From contig ML677374.1 of NCBI GenBank assembly GCA_007922305.1, positions 7,797,619 through 7,861,618 on the forward strand: DNA of 64,000 nt, in the 5' to 3' direction. Positions within the stretch are counted from its first letter, which is position 1. Every line of letters begins with the position of its first letter. The notes beneath the pieces were generated by a model. That model did no database searches and was not told the DNA's origin. It saw nothing but the letters and a program-made list of their open reading frames with translations. The translations under genes were made by a program, and so were the position numbers. Shown piece by piece: positions 10,870 through 61,714 of the stretch. Source of the stretch: Dermatemys mawii (lineage: Eukaryota > Chordata > Testudines > Dermatemydidae).

Positions 10870-13800
10870 ATGGTTTGGGACCCCTTTCCCTAGAGCATAC
10901 TGCCTGCAGTGTATGTATGGCTAGACAGAGAACATGAAAGTGATTTAAGGGCAAAGAAACCAGGCTGGCATGACATTTGCAGGTGTGAGCAAAAGTAGCA
11001 GCTACAAAAGAACAGGAATTCCCTGGGTGGTGCCTTTGTACAAAGTAATTGGTGAGCAGTTCATTCTGGGACTGAACAGAAAATCCTATTTTAAAAAACT
11101 GAAACTTGAGTGTCCCCAGCTCTTTGACTTTCCCCTCTTTAATGATGACTTCCCAACGAGCCCATTCTATAGCACCTTTGAATGGCATGGACTGTGGAAA
11201 TTCACATTTTACCAGGGACAGTCTTCCAGTGCTTTGAAGAATATGGAACAGTAAATGGCTGCTGAGATAAATTAGTAGCCTGAGTGAAACTGAGGCGTTT
11301 GAGGGTTTTCCAAAGCAGTTTCTTGCAGTTGAAGAGAGGACTGTTTTACAACAAATCATAAAAAAAAAATCTGCCCCATGAGAGTCTGAACGTATTGCTG
11401 CTTCGTCCAATTTCTCAGGGACATCACCTGAAGAAACTAGGCTAGGATTGGTCCATGAGCATGAAAAGGGAGCCATACAAGGACTATAGTCATTACACAT
11501 GGATGGGTCTTAAGTGGAAAAGGAAGGCGACTGGACACAGCAGGTTGGATTCTCCTGTATGATGTGCACATCCCCACACAAACTCCAGTGGGAGTTGTGC
11601 ACACACACATCTGAAGGCAGAATTTAACCCAGTGCCAAAGGCTTCAGCACAAATTTTAAGAGGTGCAAGGTTAAATATTAGACCGTGCCTGTGACTAGCA
11701 GAGATGCTTCTGTTGCATGATGATTTTTATATTGGACTTCACTAACGAGAGAGAAAGTCATTCTTTTCTGAAGAGCTGATCCCACTAATTGTATCTGGTA
11801 AGAGCTCCAGACAAGACCAAGGCGAGAGAGAGAGATTTGTTTGTTCAAAGATTTCTACCTTGTGGAGTGTAGGCTGATGCTTTGAACCTGAACATGCCCA
11901 GTGAGCAGTTTATGTTGGGTCCATGATAACACTGGGCACATTTACAAGACGTTTAAAAATCAGTCACAATTGCCAGCCACCTGCTACAAGAAATGGATCA
12001 TTCTCCCTTATTACCATGTAGTGACAAATGACTTTGAAAATTCTGCCTGTGCAGGGAAGTGCTGCTTCTTCCCTTGTCACCTGAAATATTTTTCTGGTTA
12101 TCCAGTCATTTTGTGCAGTGTAGAAGTTGGAGATAAGTCTAGTTTTAGCTGTGACGATGACACCCTGCAGTTTTGAAGGAGTTAAAATTGGTTTCCTCTA
12201 TTAATAGAATGAGGATATTTACCCACCTCAGAGGGATAGTGTGAATTTTAGTGTGAGTGTTTATGAAGCACTTTGAAGATACAAAGAACTATCAACGTGT
12301 TAGATCTTATTACTGTCATCAATGGTATCTGCAGGTTTAACATGCAATACTTGGAATGGCTGAGGCCTTATGAAGTTATTTAGAGATGTGGCAATCTGGA
12401 TATTTTTATATGAATACACATGAGGGTTTTAAAATAATCGATTTCACGTTATGGACTTCTGTGGATTAAAGGAGTACAGCAACAATTGTGAATGAGTGAC
12501 AATTAATTACCCTCTCTCCAATTTTATCCCACTACTTACAGAACATAATTCTACCACCACTTCTAGGATGATATTTAAGCTTTGAATTTGGAGTCATCTA
12601 ACTTCTTCCTCTCTAACATTACAGTGATATCAGGACCAAGTACAGCAGGGGTTCCTCAGCTGTGATTTGTGGAGCACTTACTGGTAAGATGGCACTGGTT
12701 TTTCCTCCAAGGATCCAGGTGCTAAACTGTATTAAAAGATAGCTCAAAAGAAATGATGGTTTAATATTACTTTCCCACTTAATTTACTGTAATTACCACA
12801 CTGATGTTATGTGATCCCAAATGGAAGGGTCAGTGACCTGCGTAAGAGGGAGTCAGTCCATGAGAATCTCTATTAAAACATAATCCATATTCTGCTGTAT
12901 GGTATCAGGGGAAATAATTTAGATTGGGATTAGAGAGCCACTTTGGGAAAAATCCCCATTGGCCAGTAGAGGGAACTTCTCAGCTGCAATTTCAGATTAA
13001 GAGACAAAAGGACTCAATATTAGAAGGTAACTCACTCAATTCTTATGGTAGATTTGGTGGCCAGGACCCAGGCAGCGTGAGTGCCACTGAAAATCAGCTC
13101 ACATGCATAGGTTGCCTACCCCTGGTCTACTTCAAACTCGGGATGTGGTGCCCCATTTCTTTGCTGCATTCCTGGCAGGCTGTTCAGGATCTTTCCCCCT
13201 GAGAAGAGCCTTTGTCTGAGGTGGCAGCTGGTGATTTCTGGCTGGGACGGGTCATACCTCAAGCTCAGATGCCTGAGTGAAGATATTTCTCCATGTGAAG
13301 CTTTACCTGTAAATCCTTTGCCTTTCTTGTGCGAGCTTTCAAGTTTTGACAGTGCAAGCGCTTTCATGGTATATGTCCCTCACTGAAGCAGTGCATGCAC
13401 TGAGCGTGTCTGTCTGAGAGGGGTACTGAAAGCCGGCAGGTAGTACAGTGTTTAAAGCCTGGGGAGCCAGGCACGCCCAAGGGAGCTTATTCTCTCAGGG
13501 ATGCGGAGAAAGAAGAGTATAGTGCCGCTGCGATCAGGAAAAACTGAAAAACTTATGGTCCTATGAGGAACTTTTTTTAAGATGGGGATAAGGTAGGAAG
13601 GAAGAATAGTTTATTGTAGTCTAAGAACTAGGAACTACTGCTAAAGAGACAGGAAAAAGATTATTTCTAGCTGTGAGGCGCTGCTGAGTGCGCCAACGGT
13701 GCGAGTCAAGCCAACGGTGGTAGAGAAGGAACTGCAGGAGGGAAAAAGTTGGTCACACAGTGCTAGTTAACTGCCTGATGTGGTGCGAGACAGGGACTGC

Positions 13801-15300
13801 ACATGTGCGACCCAACCAGGGGACTGCTGCCTTAAAATCTCTGGCTACAAGCACACAGGCATGACACCATCCGACAAAGAACTTGCTCCTATCTTTTGGC
13901 CCTGTAGCAGAACGGCGACTCACCCTGCGGCACCTCCAGCTGGTCTGTCCAGGAATTGGACTTGTCTACCTCCACAGCTAGAGGAGACTCTCTCTCCACC
14001 AAACTCTAGGCCCTTTTATCAGGGTCAGCTGGGCCCTAATTGATGCAGCCACAGCTGTGGCTGCTTTGCTTGCTCCCAGCCACAGTCCTTTGCAGGGCTA
14101 TTTTAAGCCCTTCTCTTGGAGTGGGGCAGCCACCCCACTACAGGCCCCCAAAGAGCACAATTTTCACCATCACTAGCCAGGGGTAGCTTCCTTTGTCCTC
14201 CACCGTGTCCGTTTTACATGGTGGGAGAGGGAGAATACAGCAAGTGCACAAGTCTATAATTAACCAGACTAATAACAACACTAGTTTAAAAAGGGACTGG
14301 AAAATATGGCATTACTGCTCTTTTTCTTATTTCGGCTAGCAAATTAGGGAAACTCAACCCTGTACAAAAAAATCTTCAGAAACTGCTACTCTTATTTTCA
14401 TGCAGTCTCACCTGTTGGCAAGGGCAGCTTTCTGTGTTACAAAAAATCAGTAGATCTATAGATATTGTGTGTGCACACGCCTGTACTTGTGGTGGAGTGT
14501 ATAAATATATTCTCCATTGATCTTGGGTCAAATGGTGTAATGTTTAGTTTGCAGCAACCATCAAGTGTGTGAATATGTTCTCTGACATCTTTCACCAATT
14601 CAGAAAGAAGGCTGAATATAAGCATTTATACATTTTAAAAAGGAAAGTAATATTTTCACATGGAAGAAAACAGACTTGATTATAATTAAGCTGCTGACAT
14701 AAAAGTTGCCTTTAATTGATACTTAATTCATAGTTGAAATTCCAGGCTTCCAAAATAAGCTTGACTAGACAGACTATACTGTAAGATTTTTTAGAAAGAC
14801 AAAGCAGCCACCTTCAGTTATTAAAAAAACTAAATTTATATTTAAAATGATGGGTTTGAAATACTGAGCTATTTCAATTATGATAAACTGATTTTGACTG
14901 ATGTGAAATTTGACCTGAAATTACACTGATACCACATATTGGCAATCTTTTAAATCAGTGGGAGTTGTCCACGTTTAACAGAGGGCAGAATTTGGGCCAA
15001 TTAGTTTAACCGTATCTAGAAATATACAATTAAGGAGAAAAAGCATTTAGAAATATTCACAGCCACAAATCCACATCACTAGCTTTAAACACGTTTGTGG
15101 ACTTTCTCATTGAAGTCAGGAGGAGAACCCTTCTGACCTTGATGAGCTTTGGATTAGGTTCTTGGTTCAGACCCACCTCTAGCTTCCAAAGGAATAAAAC
15201 AAATCCCAGCACTCTGAGTGACAAGAAAAGGACGAGAGAGAATAAAAAGGTCAGCATTGAAACCTAGTAGTCAATGACCTCCAAACAACTCAAGGCAGGT
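10870..15300. other. Intergenic DNA downstream of NF1
   Basis: AT-rich with no recognisable exon. It holds a probable MIR-like fragment (12,175-12,320) and short palindromic repeat remnants (about 11,545-11,620 and 14,905-15,000). The longest open frame (10,772-11,500, minus) has no family resemblance and runs into the minisatellite-like inverted copy. Confidence 0.6.
12175..12320 (+). repeat. MIR-like fragment
   Basis: GGTTTCCTCTATTAATAGAA, TTACCCACCTCAGAGGGATA and AAGCACTTTGAAGATACAAA occur in MIR order. Diverged. Confidence 0.5.
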
Positions 15301-16167
15301 TGAATTTACATTTTACTTCAAAAAAGGGAAGTACATACATGGGGGGAAAATAGGGTGAACAACAATTATTTGAAACCATGTTTTCTACAGTTTTACCTAA
15401 AAGTTGCCAACTGTGTTCGAGTCAGCAGGATTCTCACCGGCTGCTGCACACTTGCTTACAATATTAACAGGATTGTAAATCAAGGAAACGTTTTCAAAGT
15501 TGAGGCCCAAATGGAAATAGTAAGTTATCATACACAGTGTAAGTTTATAGTACACAGCATTTTTCTTCTTTAAATGACATAATGCACCAGCAGGAAGGAG
15601 AAGTAGTAGTTAACAATTACTAACACTAGAATAATCAAATTTGTATGTTATACATATACAGCAACTAACTGCTTTACAAAAAAGCAAAATAATACAATAT
15701 ATTGTCACATGTATTTACAGTGTAGTAAATATACTTTGTCAAATTTTACACAAAATCTATTTACAGGTGAATATACTGCATTAAAAAAAATTGTGTGGCC
15801 AACACTAAAAGTGACTTTCTGTGGTAAGTCTGTTGCATAACATTAAGACGTGCTTCATTACATCTGAAAAATATTAACCTTAGAATGAAACAGAAAAAGC
15901 CCTAAAAGCTACAAACCAATCAGGAATAGAGCACTGGCACTCTTCCAAATGCTCAGTCCACAATACTTATTTGAAATGTTTCCTTTTCATGGAAAATAAA
16001 TTGCATGCACATTAAAGGAGAAGCATTGGTATAATTAACAGGTAGGTTATGCACTATTAAAATACTACTGAGTTAACTTTAAGTCAGGGAAAATACAAAC
16101 ACAAACAATAAAATGTCAATCTCCTCTACAGTACTTAATGTGGTTAATGGATAAACATGCTCTAAAA

Positions 16168-16914
16168 CAAGGGTGTCAAACATACGGTCCCTGTGATGTA
16201 TTTATGTGGTCCGCATGTCGATTCAGAGACTCCAAAACCTAAGCTTTCCTGTAAATCAAAGTATTTACGCCCCATGGCTGCAGAGATCACCTTAAAATGT
16301 GAACAGAGTGTAACCAATGCAGTGATGGCTACTGAGTCTGCAGCTGTCTGAAACAATGACTCAGGAGGTGTGAACTCCTCTGTTCCCTGTTAATAGGATT
16401 GGAGTATCAACTTTAAAGCCCAGTGATAGTACTTCAGGCTCAACATTAACTATTCACCATTTTAGTAAAAGGAATAGGTGCCAGGGGGAGGGGGAGAAAC
16501 TCACTGTGTTGGGAAGTGGCAGTTGCCCCAGGGAATGAAATGCAGAGAAAAGGACAGAAGACTCAAGACAAGGAAAGGAGGAAAAAACCCCCCCCAAAAC
16601 TAGGAAAGGAGAATAAGGAATTAAGAAAGAACATGAGAAAGACAGACAAAAATAGCAGTGGGTCTATTGGGGAGCAGATTTGCTGAGTGAAGAATGTGAC
16701 AATAAGGCACTGAACAAATAACTTATCACTAGATGGTTAGTCACTATATAAAGACCATGTTCTTCCCTTGATCTCTTTGCAAGCCTCCGATCAACACTGA
16801 TGGCTGTTCCACTGTACAATGTGGAGTATATGGTCCTGAATTTATACGCTGGCCCACGGACTAGAATAAACCATAGAATACAGTCTTCTCTTCCCAATGA
16901 GTTTGGCACCCCTG
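16168..16914. mobile_element. hAT-like element with 8-base target duplication
   Basis: Left end CAAGGGTGTCAAACATACGG, right end GAGTTTGGCACCCCTG: imperfect inverted repeats. The flanks are CTCTAAAA (16,160-16,167) and CTCTAGAA (16,915-16,922), an 8-base duplication with one mismatch, as expected for hAT transposition. The 747-base interior has no intact transposase. It lies downstream of NF1, possibly inside the distal 3' untranslated region. Confidence 0.85.
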
Positions 16915-17854
16915 CTCTAGAAGGTTCAGATCTGCTGACCCAACTCAATGGTAGAAATGTTAAGACAATTCCTCCCACTCAAGGACATTTACTAAGGGGA
17001 ATTACTTTTTATTGCCTATCTTACATGGAATCAGTTTTGGTTAAGTGTGTATTGAGACTCTTGTGATTCTCACACAAAGGATAATTTTGATCACTGTATT
17101 TTGATTTTACAACATACACATTTCAAATGCACATGGTTTTTATGAATTCCAATTTCTTCAGGCAATCTCAAAACATTGGAAAAGGTAGCTTTAAATACCC
17201 AACCCAACCCAAACTGATTTGGTAATAAACACGAAAAACGCAATATTTTTGAAAATTAGCTTACCAGTGAAACTGAAAGAGCTAAAAGCTTCTATTTTCT
17301 AACAGCATATTACCTTAAAAAGATTTTCCCACCTTATTGTGAAAAAAAAATATATTAGTAAGTTTTGCTTAGGATTCATTATCTTTAACAAAACTGAACA
17401 CTTAGAAAATTGACAGGGCTAGAATGAGCTTGATTCAATATGATCAAGGTTTTAAACTGACAAATTTTGAAACTGACTACTACACAATTGGATGTACTAG
17501 ATGGAAGAGTTTGTATCTGTGATATCCAAGGTTATGAATGCATAGCAACTTAATACCTGGCATTGGTCATTGCTCTATTCCTAAATTCAGTTCTATCCTC
17601 ATCACCCATTTCATACATAGCTTTTGTAGAATTTTAATAATTAATTATCTACTGCAGCTCCTACATGATCAAGAATAAAAAAAGTTTGGTTAATTGCACA
17701 AGTCTTCAATATTTTCCAACATCTCTACTTTAAGATAACTACTAATTCTAAGCTTTCCTCTTATTTTGGCAAACTATTTGCATATTAAGTTCGTGTTCAT
17801 AGTTTTTCCAGGACTGTAAACAAATTAAAAAAATTAAAATGTTATTTTCTGAAT

Positions 17855-19526
17855 CAATACAATAAAGGCAAATTTTTATTTACATGAACATGTTACACTG
17901 TTTGTGTGTGAATAAATGTTAATAATGTGCTATATCAATACAGTCTGAACACTTAATTGTACCATTCTCTATTAATTTAGCTGTGGAGTTTGATTTACTG
18001 AAAGCCACTACTGAAATCTCACTATGGGAGATGTTTGGGTTGTTTTTTTTTTTTTCTTTTTTTGTAATAAGATATACTTTTTTTTCTTTAAAGCCGTTCA
18101 TAAATTGCTAAATTCTAACATACAACAGGGACCACCTGGCATTAACAGTAGATACCCAGAGGACATGCCCGCCTTTGTCAGAATTTATATTTTCCTCTGA
18201 GATCAAAATGTTCCGCACATTTTTATTCCATAAAAGATAGTATTTCTATTTCGTTACATATCATTCAACACAGCAGCAAATTATCACAGTCATCCATAGT
18301 TAATATACTACTGTAAGTTGATAAGTCTCTCACAATGATAGAAAGCAATTTCAGTTTACTTCTTATAGACCCCAAACATAATTTGTAAATTAAAAAAAAA
18401 TTAAAAATCTGCTAGACAAATTTGAGAGAAATGTCTACGCTGACAGCAGAAATTGCACTGCAAACATTCATATGAAATCTGTCTGACAAAAATGTCAGTT
18501 ATTTTTAAATTCATGTGCTATTTTGCACTGAAGTGAACATTAATGATTTTGTATCATTGCTCAGGCAGCACACAAGCAGCTTTGCCAAACAAAATTCTGA
18601 GTAAATTGAAAGTTACTTCATACAACTTTCCCAAATAGTTATTCTGATAGGAATATCTTGAAGGTGCATAAAATTGGTGGAAAGGGCAAAAGTAACACAA
18701 GTATGTGGTTTAAAAAAAAGTAATAAATTTTCCAAGCGGCTACTAAGAGTGCATAATTAATAGTCAGTTCTTGATGATTTGCTTTTCTCTATATATCCAT
18801 TTCTTTTAGTGCAGTCAAAAGTTCAGCACAAAATAAATTTGCTTTGGAAAAAGTCAGTTTGTCATTCTGGTCCATATACAGTCCCAAATATATGATGCTA
18901 CTTTCTGGCAAATGAAGAGACACAAGTGGCCTCCTCGCCTTCTTAAATTTATTGCTAATTACTAAAGATTTAATTTATCAACCACCTCTGGTTAGGTTTA
19001 CTGCACTGTGGCTAATTTCAAGGTTGCTTTTAAGTGTGGTAAAAAAAAGTCCACAGCTAAAAATCTGAAGGGTTTGAATTAAGAATGATTATAGTACTTC
19101 CCTGGCTCATGAAGCCTTTAACTTGAAAAGTGTGCAAAACAGGATTAAACATTAACACTTTCCTTTAAAGAAGAAACTAACAAGGCATATAACAGAAGCA
19201 AGGAAAAACGGTCTATGAGAAATTGCTTTCATATCTGGACAGCTACTGTACTGCACTGTAAAAGAATTCCATACTTCATTCATCTACGAAGTTCTTCGGG
19301 ATCTACAAATGGTTCCGTTGAATGGTTCTGAAATACTTGCTTAAACCAAAAAAACAGAAGAAAAGAAAAGAAGGCTTTAAAATTCAGATAATATTTTAAG
19401 AGTTGATCATCTGGCAACATGGCTGGTGGGATGGGAACGTTAAGAATTAAGTGCAGCATCACAACTGGTGGAGGACCACTAGTGAAGCCCATGTACATAA
19501 GTCAGTTTTTTTTAAAAAAAAAAGCT
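17855..19526 (-). other. NF1: NF1 3' untranslated region (minimum extent)
   Basis: Begins directly after the TGA stop codon. A minus-strand AATAAA near 17,874-17,879 could end a transcript of about 1.7 kb of untranslated sequence. Mammalian NF1 has a longer one (about 3.5 kb), and the unusually AT-rich, largely repeat-free sequence continues to about 15,300. The true end may therefore lie there, in which case the hAT-like element at 16,168-16,914 is inside it. Transcript ends cannot be fixed from sequence alone. Confidence 0.5.
17874..17879 (-). terminator. Candidate polyadenylation signal
   Basis: TTTATT on the plus strand is AATAAA on the minus strand. It lies about 1.65 kb past the NF1 stop codon. 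Use is unproven. Confidence 0.35.
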
Positions 19527-56255
<36,729 letters not shown>

Positions 56256-59200
56256 TCACATGTTGTTCCATGATTTCTCTTGGTTACGGTAAGGGGAAGG
56301 AAAAAAAAGATTTGGCTTGCATGTAATCCTATACCAACTCCAGATATTCCAAAATAATTGTACTGGATCTGCAGAAAGCACGCAGGCAGTAGGAAAATAC
56401 ATCCATTACCATTAAGCTTTAGCTTATCCTTCATATTGGATATTGGAATCAGTTTTAGTGTGACAGATAATTAGAAAGCTGACACTGAGGTTATCCTTCC
56501 TTTCTTTCTGAAAGAGTTCCATGGAATCTAATGTATAGTCATGCAGTCCCAGAAACGGACAGAGAGGATATCTCTAACATTTCAACTGAAGAAAACATAT
56601 GCTGCAGAGCAGTGGCACATCAATTGTGTCAAAATTGGATTACACAGAAAGAATGCAGTTTAGATTCTCTCTCTACAAAGTAAAGGGGCAACATTATCTC
56701 AGCATGGATTCCTAATCAAACTCCAACTTATTCATTTTTCCACATTTGCACATTACAACCACATTGAAACATAAAAAAGGTAATTTAAAATAGTGACGCT
56801 GCCCTCATTAAGCATCTTCAGGCACTTCCATTACAAACCCTCTTTTGAAGGGTTTATAACTCACACATTGCATTTACTGTAGGTTGAAACTTGGCATCTG
56901 ACTGCCTAAGAGGATGTAAAGGTGGCCAAACGACTAGTATAAATGCGCTTGTTATATTTTCCAAAAACAACTAAATCTTTCAGATAATTTAAGGCAATTT
57001 TTGATTTGTTTAGTTTTTAAGTGAAGCTGCTTTGCATCTTGAGAAGGACAGTCACCTTCCAAAATGAATCCAAAAGATTTTTAACATGGCAGGAATAATT
57101 TCACCAGGTATCAATAACCCAAATCATAGCCAAACTCCACAGTAGCTTGTGGAAAACTGTGACACTTCTATTTGCCTACAGCATCTCTGTGCTATCATAA
57201 CCTGGACTCTTCCAGCAAAGCTGGAGATTCTTTAAAGACAGAATTCACACAAATACGTTCACTAAAATAAAAGTTAAACAATACTGATTGCATTGGAGAC
57301 ACCATTTTTATATAACACGTATGGGAAATAATCTGGCATAAAGGTAGACATATATATGGTGCAGCAAGAAGAGACTCTCTGCCCTTAAGACAGAATTTTT
57401 TTTTTTTCTATTGCTCTTCCTGTCATTCTGAGAACTAATTTGAGCAAATTGGTGCTTTCTTCTCCCCGCTAACATGTCACGGTATAGTTGCAGTGGAAAG
57501 GAAGTGTGTCATCTCTGTGGTTTAGTTTTTTGAGTGAGGAAATACAACTACATATTTTAGTTAGATTTGCTTTAAAAAAATCACCATCTTCTAGTCCATT
57601 TGTTTTATATTGCTGGTCGGTTGCATCCCAAGAAAAATATCAAGAAACTGCGTGGTTAAGTAATAGAATAATCTGAAATTCAACTCTGATTTTGACCAGG
57701 TATGTCCATATTTGCTTTCTTACACTTTGCTTTTGAGTTTGTTAGAATCTGTAGAAAGTTGTAATGCAAAAAATGTTTTTAGAAAACTTCACAAAAGTCA
57801 CTATAATACCCCTGGCCTGACAACTGTGATCAAGAAGTGTAATAGTATCTTTTCCCAAACAGCCTATTGAGCGCAAATACAGGAAACTTACTAAAAATAC
57901 AGATGTTATACTATGTTAAAGGGTGTTTCTATTTCAGAGTGTGAAGCAAACATTAAGAGTGTCAGTCACTTGTTAGCCCTGTTGTGCCTATGTATTGTAG
58001 ATCTTACTATTTACTGACAGAGGATCCTAACTATACCTAAGCACAAAGGGGTAAATTAAAGAGAAAGATAACCTTTAATTATCAATTCCTTTGCTTTTGT
58101 GACTTTAAATAAAACCATTAACATTTTGTCAACAAAGTTTGTTTATTTTTAACGGTACATCTGGTCTGGAACACTACAATTAACAGTGAGCTCATTGTAC
58201 TGTCAGTGGAAGTATGCAGAAGCACTGTTGCAATTGTGTAATGGAAACATTAGGTGTTCGAGATATTTCCATTACAATATTGAATAGAACAGTATAGGGC
58301 AGATCCATCTCAAAAGTCTCAAAATACCTAAAAGGGGTAGTCTATTCTACTAGGGAATACTTTACATGTTTTACTTCAGCTTTCTCCTTCTACTTTTTTA
58401 CTACATTACAAAGTATCTTCTACAAACAATCGGAACCATTTTGAGATTAAAATCTCACCCTGCCTGCAGCTTATATGACAAGCTAGCTTTCAGCTCAGTT
58501 TGAAAAGGAGGAAGTCCTTACCTCATAATCAAGTCTAATTTTAACTTAAATATGAACTGCAGAGAAGAGAAAACATTTGTGCCCTTTACTACTACTATAT
58601 GATGTATGAAGCCAGACTCAAACGCAGTCTTTTTTTTGTTTTTTACAGTAGACATACCAGGAATATTAAGTCCTCACTTCCTTCATTTTCTGGAGGACCC
58701 TAGCATGTCTAAAGGACATCACTGTTTAGGTTCTGCAAAACCTTCTGTCAAAATCCTTTAGCAAGTTCATTTTTCTATACGTTTGTGATTCAATGCATTA
58801 GGTACTATGGTAGTTATGTTACAACTTTTGACTATGATTGAAAAGTACATAGATCTTTTCTAAAAGGCTTTGAGTCGAAGAAAAGGTGTTTTGTTTAGCA
58901 GAATCTTTAAAGCAGTAGTTTAAATATTCAGCACATTTGTGAGAACAGCCATAATATTTAGTGATTCCCATTTAAACAGAACATACTATATGATACTTGA
59001 ATAAAATTGTACTATTTGCTAATATTCACAAGTAAAAAATGGAAACAAGGTAATAATAAAGATGATCAGCCTCTAATTTCAGATATCTTTCTCTTGTATG
59101 CAATCTGGAGAAAATTACATCACTGACAAAAACAAGTTTATCAGAGGGTTGCTAATGTGGCAATCCAAAAAAGATCACCTTAATTTTCATACTTTCATTA

Positions 59201-60267
59201 TCATTTTTGTACGCTGGCAGAATTTAAGGATTCCAATCAAGACAGGGTGTGTCCCATTTTGCTAGGGACTGTAGGACCACATATTGGAAAGTCCCTGCCC
59301 GCCCTGAACAATTTATAATGCAAGGCCTTCAACCTTGCAAAGAGCTCTTTACAAGTTCAGAAGCCTGCTGGAGATCAGCTTATTGAAGAATAAGGACCTA
59401 GGCTACAACAGATAGACAAAAAAAACCCCCAAAACCTACACATTAGGGAAAAAGAATACAGAACATACTAATCATTAGACATTGTGCATCACCTGCCTAC
59501 TTTGTTAGTATTATTTTTTTAAGTCACAATCTTTATAGCAGGTATACTTGGAGGTTGGCATTCTGTCTTCTTGCCAAATTCTATGGCTGAAGACGATGCA
59601 CAAATTTGAATCCTGTGCAACTGCAGAACGGAAACATGCTGTTGGTAATAACATGATTTGCATGATCACACACATTTCAGTGAAAATATTTTTCACATTT
59701 TAGTGAGGCTATTACTACTTATATCTTGTGTAAGACATTCCAGAACACTTTACCTTAGTCATCCTATTTCAATCCCCAAAAGAAAATGACTGTACTGAAA
59801 ATACTTTGTTTTGCACCACTATAAAACTTCTTTTATCTATGTAACTGATATTAAAGAAACTTGTCAAGTTGGGCTTTTGCACTGTCTGGTTACAAACTCA
59901 ATCCCCTTCCAGCAGCCTGGCCGCCTCCAGTGCTTGGTTCAAAATTTGTCAATTGTAATTAAGAATTAAAATAAATGCAGCTTATTCAAGGTAATGAATG
60001 CTTCCTCCACTGCTAACATCCATACAACTAGATTATGGAAAAAGGGCACAGTTCTTCTTTAAGAAGTCCATAGAAACATCAGTAAATCAATAGAAATGCT
60101 GTTAACTCAAGAAAGAGACATCAGTTTGCTGGAAATTTACTAAAAAATGATGCCTGGCAGCTGCATTCAGTCTTTAATGGATTAATATGAGCGTACACAG
60201 TAACTTACTGGTGTCATCTTTAAGATCATGTAAAATGTACAGCTTCTTTTGAAACATGGCTATATAT

Positions 60268-60285
60268 CCCCCCCCCCCCCCCCCC
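60268..60285 (+). repeat. C18 homopolymer
   Basis: Eighteen C read directly. The length may be unreliable because of sequencing. Confidence 0.9.
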
Positions 60286-60361
60286 GCACTTTAAAATTAG
60301 TTCATTACTCATTCAGGAGAGTAGGAGGTGGGAACAGGAGTTTTATAAATATTCCTTAGAT

Positions 60362-60872
60362 CAGAGGTTCTCAAACTGTGGTCCGTGCACCACTGGTGGT
60401 CTGCTGATAGTTCCCTCTAAGGTGCGCACCTGGGCCGCCACGCCTGAGAGAATGAAGGGCCACACTCCTAATATAAACATGGCTCCATTAGTTAGGTGCC
60501 TGGACCATGGAAAAGATATACATGTAAAAGAGATGGTGATCTTGGAGGGGAAAAAGGGGGTAAGCTGGAGGGGACAGTGGGGTGAGAAGAGGGGGTGGGG
60601 CGAATTTGGGATGTGCAGGGCTGTGGCAGTTGAAGAAAGAGGCGACTTTCCCCAGCTGTAGGGCTGCAGAGGAAAGAGAGCTCTCCTTCCCAACCTCAGC
60701 TCAGTGGCTGCTGGGGATGGGGAGAGACCCCCGATCCTTCTCAACCCCAGCTTGAGGGCTGCTGCGATGGAAGAAAGAGCGAGACCCCCTGCTTCCCAAC
60801 CCCAGCTTGAGGGCTGCCGTGGCGGGGGGAGAAAGGGCATATCCATTGTATTAGAAAGGTTACACCACTGGT
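60362..60872. mobile_element. hAT-like element, left end preserved
   Basis: Begins CAGAGGTTCTCAAACTGTGG. The interior repeats CCCAACCCCAGCTTGAGGGC-type blocks of about 70 bases (60,650-60,830). The right end is not clear. Confidence 0.6.
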
Positions 60873-60923
60873 ATTAAAATATGAGTTGTGTGCTTTTATT
60901 TGTAGTTTTTATAGTATTTATAT

Positions 60924-61130
60924 CAGAGGTGTGCAAACCTTTTGGCCTGAGGACCACAGCAGGGTTGAAAACTTGCACGAAGGGCTGGGTCAGGGAAAGC
61001 TATGTTCCCCCAAACAGCCTGGCCCCACCCTCTATCCAATCCCCTTCCACTTCCTGCCCCCCGCTCAGAATCCCAGACCCATCCAATTCCCCCGCTCCTT
61101 GTCCCCTGATTGCCCCCTCCTGAGACCCCA
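60924..61130. mobile_element. Truncated hAT-like element
   Basis: CAGAGGTGTGCAAACCTTTT then GGCCTGAGGACCACAGCAGG matches the left 200 bases of the element at 54,667, including CCACTTCCTGCCCCC. It stops where CR1 sequence begins. Confidence 0.75.
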
Positions 61131-61395
61131 GTGCTTTACCACCCTCCTAGTGAAACAGTGTTTCCTAATATCCAAACTAGTCCGCCTCCACTGCAACTTG
61201 AGACCATTGCTTCTTGTTGTGTCATCTGCCACCAAGAACAGCCGGGCTCCACCCTCTTTGGAACCCCCCTTCAGGCAGTTGAAGGCTGCTATCAAATGTC
61301 CCCGCCCCCTCTTTCCCTCTTCCCTTCTGCAGACTGAACAAGCCCAGTTCCCTCGGTCTCTCCTCATAAGTCATGTGCCCCAACCCATGAAACAT
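61131..61395 (-). mobile_element. CR1 LINE 3' region, antisense
   Basis: On the minus strand it includes TATGAGGAGAGACCGAGGGA and, further on, AAACACTGTTTCACTAGGAG, standard blocks of turtle CR1 3' regions. The relic frame on this strand has a CR1-like ending. It interrupts or truncates the hAT fragment to its left. Confidence 0.75.
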
Positions 61396-61714
61396 CACTC
61401 AATTTGAAATGTCCTTCCTCCCCGAACTTTTCTTCATTTTCTTTCTTCTCCCTTAAGTCTAACACTAGAAATCTGTTCAATAATACTGAAGACCAAACAT
61501 AGGAACACCTACTCTTTTGCAATTTAAGTAGCTACACTCTTCATAACATGCCCAAATACATGAACTCAAGTTACTACAGAGAGTTGTCTAACTGTAGATA
61601 TAGCATTGGCCTAACATTTCAACAGGTCTCCAATTCAAATATTCAGTATCAATACAGGAATACATTTACTAAGCTAATACTATATTTTTATATTTTTACA
61701 GGTAACTACCTGAT

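Noticed and set aside
10772..11500. Open frame of 242 codons on the minus strand
   Set aside because: No recognisable domain, no splice or promoter context, and its end runs through a minisatellite-derived GC-rich stretch. Probably chance.
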